A stretch of 8,684 nt of DNA from Thermoplasmata archaeon (GTDB lineage Archaea; Thermoplasmatota; Thermoplasmata; Thermoplasmatales; Thermoplasmataceae). The translations under genes and the position numbers were made by a program. Positions within the stretch are counted from its first letter, which is position 1, and the number at the start of each line of letters is the position of its first letter. The notes below the pieces were generated by a model. It ran no database searches, was not told where the DNA came from, and saw only the letters and a program-made list of their open reading frames with translations. This document shows, in pieces, positions 5,382-8,684 of this stretch. Location of the stretch: contig JAKAAU010000052.1 of assembly GCA_021802165.1 (NCBI GenBank), forward strand, positions 1-8,684, given 5' to 3'.

Positions 5382-6221
5382 CTAATTCCTGTCAGCTATG
5401 GTGCTGTCGAAGTTCTGGTAAAAATCATAGTTTATGACCTCGTACTGTTCCTTCCTGGTCATCATATTATTTATTATGCCCTCCTGGGTTCCATCCCTCA
5501 TGAGTGCATCAAGTGCATCATCCATGGCCTTTGCGGCAATCCTGAACAGCGTTACCGGAAATATGACAATGCGGTAACCTATTTTCCTGAACTCATCTGC
5601 CCTTATGAAGGGGGTTTTCCCGAATTCGGTCATATTCGCCAGCAATGGAAAATCAGTATTTTCGGCAAAGTGCCTGAATTCGTCACGGCCAAGGAGTGCC
5701 TCCGGGAATACTATATCTGCACCCTCCTTAACGTATGTTTTTGCCCGTGCCAGTGCATCATCCATGCCATTTACAGCCCTTGCATCTGTCCTGGCTATTA
5801 TCAGTGCGTTATCCCTTGCAGCCTCTGCAGCCCGTATCTTTTCAACCATGTTATCCCTGGGCACAACCTCCTTTCCGTTCAGGTGCCCGCATCTTTTCGG
5901 CGAAACCTGGTCCTCTATCTGTATTGCCGATGCACCTGCTTCCTCCAGGAGCTTTACTGTGCGGTACACATTCAGGGTTTCCCCGAAGCCGGTGTCTGCA
6001 TCAACGATTATAGGTATATCCGTTATTTCATGTATGCTCCTTACCATGGATGCAAGCTCTGTGAGGGTTATTACACCCAGATCAGGAAGCCCCATGGAGG
6101 CTGTAAGCCCGCCACCTGAGAGGTAAACTGCCCTGAATCCCTTCCTCCTTGCCAGCAGGGCTGAAAATGGGTTGTAAACTCCGGGAACGGAGAGAAAATC
6201 ATTATCCAGAATGTTAGACAA
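5382..6221 (-). CDS. prpB: 2-Methylisocitrate lyase
   Basis: A 279-residue member of the isocitrate lyase/PEP mutase superfamily. It splits 2-methylisocitrate to pyruvate and succinate in the last step of the methylcitrate cycle. Landmarks are YLSGGGLTASMGLPDLG (33-49), VDADTGFGE (73-81; metal-binding acidic residues), IEDQVSPKRCGHLNGKEVV (102-120), which holds the KRCGH catalytic loop with Cys111, ARTDAR (143-148), ANMTEFGKTP (195-204), a PrpB-type signature, and YEVINYDFY (260-268) near the C-terminus. Length is slightly below the 290-300 of bacterial PrpB. The start codon is TTG at 6219-6221. The next in-frame ATG would be residue 43 and would remove essential structure, while a strong Shine-Dalgarno precedes the TTG. 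It overlaps the end of prpD by 8 bases, so the two are co-transcribed and probably translationally coupled. Confidence 0.95.
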   Translation of the reverse strand: MSNILDNDFLSVPGVYNPFSALLARRKGFRAVYLSGGGLTASMGLPDLGVITLTELASMVRSIHEITDIPIIVDADTGFGETLNVYRTVKLLEEAGASAIQIEDQVSPKRCGHLNGKEVVPRDNMVEKIRAAEAARDNALIIARTDARAVNGMDDALARAKTYVKEGADIVFPEALLGRDEFRHFAENTDFPLLANMTEFGKTPFIRADEFRKIGYRIVIFPVTLFRIAAKAMDDALDALMRDGTQEGIINNMMTRKEQYEVINYDFYQNFDSTIADRN

Positions 6222-7503
6222 GCTCGCTCACCTCCCTGCCCTCCATGGTCCACATATCCTTGAGTGAATCGGTCATGCCTGTGAGCCTTACAAATTTTGA
6301 TTCTATCTCCCTGTCTGTCATCGGGTTTTTATAATGGCCCCTGGGTATTTCCACCGAACTCTCATGGGTTTTCCCGTGGCACTTAACCTCTATTCTTATG
6401 GGCAGCTTTTCCGGATACTGTGCTGTGTACTCCTTCAGTTCTGTAACCTTGATCTTTTCCATCATGGAAATTATCTGCTTGTTTCTTATATCGTTGTAGT
6501 TATTTACCCAGAAATCCTTGTTCAGCAGCGTTGATGCAATTATAAATGGAAGGCTGTGGTCTGCTGTTTCCTTGTTTTCCGGATGCCATTTCTCGGGGTC
6601 GGCAAGAATTGAAACTGCGGCCTCATAGGTGTACACGTTTATTGAATCCACATGGTCAATATCAATGTCATTCACCAGCTTCAGCGATGCCTCCACTGCT
6701 GCCATGGCATGGTATTCCACAGGATATTTCTTCACATAGGTCCTCATTATTCCATCGGATTTGCTTCCCTCAAGCCTGGAGAAATCCATGTCAGGGGCAA
6801 CTATATTTTTGAATCCCAGTTTTCCGGACAGGGGTTCGGAGGGCGATGTAAATCCGTATAATGTTGCAAGTGTACCGAATACTGAATTTCTGGCACTGTT
6901 TGCAGCTGCCCCTGCCTTCCACATTGTAAGATCGCCAACTCTGGGCTGCCTGAGGGCAACATGGGGCACAACCGATATTGATATGGCATTTATTATCTGG
7001 CTCTCACTGAAATCCAGAAGCTTTGAAAGGGCCGCAGCCATGGCTATTTCCGTAAAATTAACATGGTCATAGCCCTTTGCCCTCAGTGAGGTGGAATCAC
7101 AGAGCCTTGTGCCGATTTCGTATCCCACTGCAGCTGCTGTTATGATATCCTTTCCTGTTTTATTGAATATGGATGATAGGGATATGAGAGGGCCGAACAT
7201 ATCGCTGGGATGGAGTGGCTCCTTTGACAGGTAGGTATCATTGAAATCCATGTATCTTATAAATAGCGAGTTAAGGAACGCAGAATAATCAGGTGATGAT
7301 GTTCCCATGCCTATTATTTTTGCATTGCCCGGGTATAAGCCGATCATCTTCTTTATCCTGGATGCAGCAGGGGAATCCATGGAGGAATATGCAACTCCCA
7401 GGGCGTCAATGAACCTTCGCTTGACCTCATGCTTAACGTCATCGCCAATATTATCATAGGATAATCCTTTTATAAATCCTGCAATGTTTTCTTCTATAGA
7501 CAT
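6214..7503 (-). CDS. prpD: 2-Methylcitrate dehydratase, MmgE/PrpD family
   Basis: A 429-residue MmgE/PrpD-family protein that removes water from 2-methylcitrate to give 2-methyl-cis-aconitate without an iron-sulfur cluster. Family blocks are RYMDFNDTYLSKEPLHPSD (83-101), VGYEIGTRL (126-134), a long helical region with MWKAGAAANSARNSVFG (194-210), KYPVEYHAMAAVEASL (259-274) and ADHSLPFIIA (314-323). The family is mostly 440-490 residues, so this is a compact but complete member. The ATG at 7501-7503 lies about 24 nt from a TATA-like palindrome and has no Shine-Dalgarno, which fits a leaderless first gene of the operon. It overlaps prpB by 8 bases. PrpD-family members can also act on citrate or related acids. 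The prpB and synthase neighbours make 2-methylcitrate the best substrate. Confidence 0.94.
   Translation of the reverse strand: MSIEENIAGFIKGLSYDNIGDDVKHEVKRRFIDALGVAYSSMDSPAASRIKKMIGLYPGNAKIIGMGTSSPDYSAFLNSLFIRYMDFNDTYLSKEPLHPSDMFGPLISLSSIFNKTGKDIITAAAVGYEIGTRLCDSTSLRAKGYDHVNFTEIAMAAALSKLLDFSESQIINAISISVVPHVALRQPRVGDLTMWKAGAAANSARNSVFGTLATLYGFTSPSEPLSGKLGFKNIVAPDMDFSRLEGSKSDGIMRTYVKKYPVEYHAMAAVEASLKLVNDIDIDHVDSINVYTYEAAVSILADPEKWHPENKETADHSLPFIIASTLLNKDFWVNNYNDIRNKQIISMMEKIKVTELKEYTAQYPEKLPIRIEVKCHGKTHESSVEIPRGHYKNPMTDREIESKFVRLTGMTDSLKDMWTMEGREVSELV
6227..6236 (-). promoter_or_regulatory. Strong Shine-Dalgarno of prpB inside prpD
   Basis: The minus strand reads GGGAGGTGAG, 5 nt before the TTG start of prpB. 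It contains GGAGGTGA, complementary to the conserved 3' end of archaeal 16S rRNA (...UCACCUCC). It is made from the Arg-Glu-Val-Ser codons near the end of prpD. This site decides the unusual TTG start and implies translation coupled to prpD. Confidence 0.85.
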
Positions 7504-7520
7504 ATTAAATAATTACGTTT

Positions 7521-7534
7521 AACAATATATTGTT
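7521..7534 (-). promoter_or_regulatory. prpD promoter: 14-bp palindrome on the TATA box
   Basis: AACAATATATTGTT is a perfect palindrome centred about 24-25 nt upstream of the prpD ATG, exactly where the TATA box of a leaderless transcript should be. A DNA-binding dimer on this site would compete with TBP, so it is a plausible operator as well as a promoter. An alternative TATA (ATATAAAA, about 34 nt upstream) would give a short leader. Confidence 0.5.
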
Positions 7535-7656
7535 TTTTATATGGAAAGAGGTGATGGCTATGAATAGGTTAAAGTTAAATATGCCTGGTGGGCCATGGAT
7601 AATATAAGATATGATTCATACAAATGTATAATGGGGTAGTGGAACCATGAAATAGG

Positions 7657-7668
7657 AAAAATAATTAA
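7657..7668 (-). terminator. T-rich run after the aldo/keto reductase gene
   Basis: The minus strand reads AATTAATTATTTTT and then CC, about 40-50 nt past the reductase stop codon. It could be a hairpin-free archaeal terminator that separates the reductase from the prpD promoter. The evidence is base composition and position only. Confidence 0.3.
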
Positions 7669-7707
7669 TTTTAATGGGATTCTATGGCTCCGGGCAACTG
7701 GAAATAA

Positions 7708-8684
7708 TTAAAGTTCGTTCATATATTTTATATCCTCATCTTTTAAATTAACGTTTAGGGCTTCCAGATTATCAGTAAGATGTTGCAGCTTTGTTATCCC
7801 CAGCAGGGGAATTATTTTTACATCCAACTTTTCGGACATTTTGAGAAGCCATGCTATGGAAAGTTGTGAAAGGGTGATGCCCTTATTATCAGCTAATTCC
7901 TTCAGATGTTTAACTTTTTTCTCTGTTCTTTCTATTTCCGTTTTAAGCTCAGGATAATAATATATCCTTGAACTCCTGTCATAGTTAATTAAATATTTCC
8001 CTGTGAGTATGCCCTGATCCAGCGGTGTATAGGCCAGAAGCCCGAGATTGTACTTCTTTGCAGTAATCAGTTTACTGTCCTCTATTCCCCGGTTTAATAC
8101 ATTATATGGTTCCTGGATAGTTGAGAAGGAGTTCAGATTATGTATTTCTGATAGATACATAAAGTCGCTTATATCACTGGCATTAACATTGCTCATACCA
8201 ATATATCTGGCATAATCCATATCGATAATATGGCTCATAGTTTTCAGGGTTTCCAGTAAGGATACCTCATTATCTGACCAGTGGAATTGATACAGGTCTA
8301 TATAATCTGTATTTAATCTGTTCAACGATTCCCTTATCTGATTCATTATATGTTTTCGCCATAACCCGGAAGAATTTACATAACCTGCCATGGGACCCCT
8401 TACCTTGGTTGATATAACAAGTGACTCACGTTCATAGTCCTTAATAATTTCACCGAGAGTTTTCTCTGAATTTCCAGTGCATTCAATGCAATCCTCATTA
8501 TGTTCGACCCTGCCGTGGTAGATATTTGCTGTATCGAAAAAATTTATTCCTGAGTCGTAGGCCATTTTAAAAATTTTTGAAAAGGTTTGCTTATCAACAT
8601 ATTCAATCCCATGATCATTATATTTACCGGAACCCGGCAGATGCCACGTTCCTATACCTAGAATAGATACTTTTATGCCAGCAT
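7708..8684 (-). CDS. Aldo/keto reductase, N-terminus cut by the window
   Basis: 324 residues of an aldo/keto reductase, an NAD(P)H-dependent (beta/alpha)8-barrel that reduces aldehydes and ketones. The reading frame is open to the right edge. The visible start AGIKVSILGIGTWHLPG is the standard first strand, so only about 5-10 residues are missing; the ATG at 8563-8565 is internal. In visible numbering the catalytic tetrad is Asp50 (FFDTANIYH), Tyr55, Lys93 (STKVRG) and His134 (YQFHWSD). IGMSNV (161-166), QEPYNVLNR (190-198), LAYTPLDQGILTGKY (216-230) and IPLLGITK (291-298) are the usual barrel and cofactor segments, resembling YajO/Kvbeta-like subfamilies. The substrate is unknown. Four 60-base rows counted by hand average about 35% G+C against about 48% for four rows in prpD-prpB, so it may have a separate history. 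It lies upstream of prpD on the same strand, but the 204-base spacer suggests separate transcription. Confidence 0.93.
   Translation of the reverse strand, partial: AGIKVSILGIGTWHLPGSGKYNDHGIEYVDKQTFSKIFKMAYDSGINFFDTANIYHGRVEHNEDCIECTGNSEKTLGEIIKDYERESLVISTKVRGPMAGYVNSSGLWRKHIMNQIRESLNRLNTDYIDLYQFHWSDNEVSLLETLKTMSHIIDMDYARYIGMSNVNASDISDFMYLSEIHNLNSFSTIQEPYNVLNRGIEDSKLITAKKYNLGLLAYTPLDQGILTGKYLINYDRSSRIYYYPELKTEIERTEKKVKHLKELADNKGITLSQLSIAWLLKMSEKLDVKIIPLLGITKLQHLTDNLEALNVNLKDEDIKYMNEL

Larger units (their letters stand above)
7504..7707. other. Intergenic region upstream of the prp cluster
   Basis: This 204-base spacer separates the aldo/keto reductase from prpD, both on the minus strand. 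It contains the prpD promoter and palindrome at its left end and a T-rich minus-strand run near 7657-7668 that may end the reductase transcript. A 15-codon plus-strand frame (7560-7607) is preceded by GAGGTGAT, but nothing else supports it. I found no tRNA-like cloverleaf or repeat array. Confidence 0.55.

Noticed and set aside
5605..6126. 173-codon plus-strand frame opposite prpB
   Set aside because: It is the antisense shadow of a clear prpB gene. Its composition is rich in Ser, Ala and Pro, with no family motifs, and no promoter or ribosome site supports it.
6761..7072. 103-codon plus-strand frame opposite prpD
   Set aside because: It is antisense to the conserved core of prpD and has no independent support.
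7608..7707. Possible tRNA, suggested by GGGGTAGTGG near 7633
   Set aside because: No matching T-arm (GGTTCGAATCC-type), acceptor stem or anticodon arm can be folded on either strand.
1..8684. CRISPR arrays, insertion sequences, toxin-antitoxin or defence genes
   Set aside because: No regularly spaced repeats, transposase motifs, terminal inverted repeats or small paired genes were found. All sizeable frames are accounted for by housekeeping or metabolic enzymes.

Overview
The window looks like a chromosomal metabolic segment from an acidophilic archaeon of the Thermoplasmatales type. Three things suggest this. The citrate synthase closely resembles the Thermoplasma acidophilum enzyme as I remember it. 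Arg codons are mostly AGG and Ile codons often ATA. Most genes have an A/T-rich TATA-like box about 24-27 nt upstream of the start codon with essentially no leader, while genes inside operons start from Shine-Dalgarno-like sites. The exact genus cannot be settled from the sequence alone. No tRNA, rRNA, CRISPR array, insertion sequence or prophage gene is visible.

Layout. Positions 1-847 (minus) hold the N-terminal 282 residues of a class I PLP aminotransferase that runs off the left edge. A 233-base A/T-rich divergent spacer separates it from a plus-strand pair: a short-chain dehydrogenase (1081-1719) overlapped by ATGA with a QueA-family protein (1716-2738). A 96-base gap with small inverted repeats follows, then a COG1407-type metallophosphoesterase (2835-3575). 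That gene converges, with only 2 bases between stop codons, on a block of four minus-strand genes. In transcription order these are prpD (7503-6214), prpB (6221-5382), a metallo-beta-lactamase-fold hydrolase (5337-4723) and citrate/2-methylcitrate synthase (4693-3578). A 204-base spacer separates prpD from an upstream aldo/keto reductase (7708-8684, minus) that runs off the right edge.

How the genes work together. The minus-strand block encodes the three dedicated steps of the methylcitrate cycle: condensation of propionyl-CoA with oxaloacetate (PrpC-like citrate synthase), dehydration of 2-methylcitrate (PrpD) and cleavage of 2-methylisocitrate to pyruvate and succinate (PrpB). An aconitase, expected elsewhere in the genome, would do the rehydration. 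prpD and prpB overlap and look translationally coupled. The hydrolase and the synthase each appear to have their own promoter. The hydrolase is the unexplained member. The plus-strand genes have no clear pathway link to this block.

I see no defence, mobile or otherwise exotic system. The points most worth a second look are the archaeal QueA-like protein with a changed signature motif, the archaeal prp cluster with an extra hydrolase and a palindrome on the prpD TATA box, and the TTG start of prpB with a near-perfect Shine-Dalgarno inside prpD.
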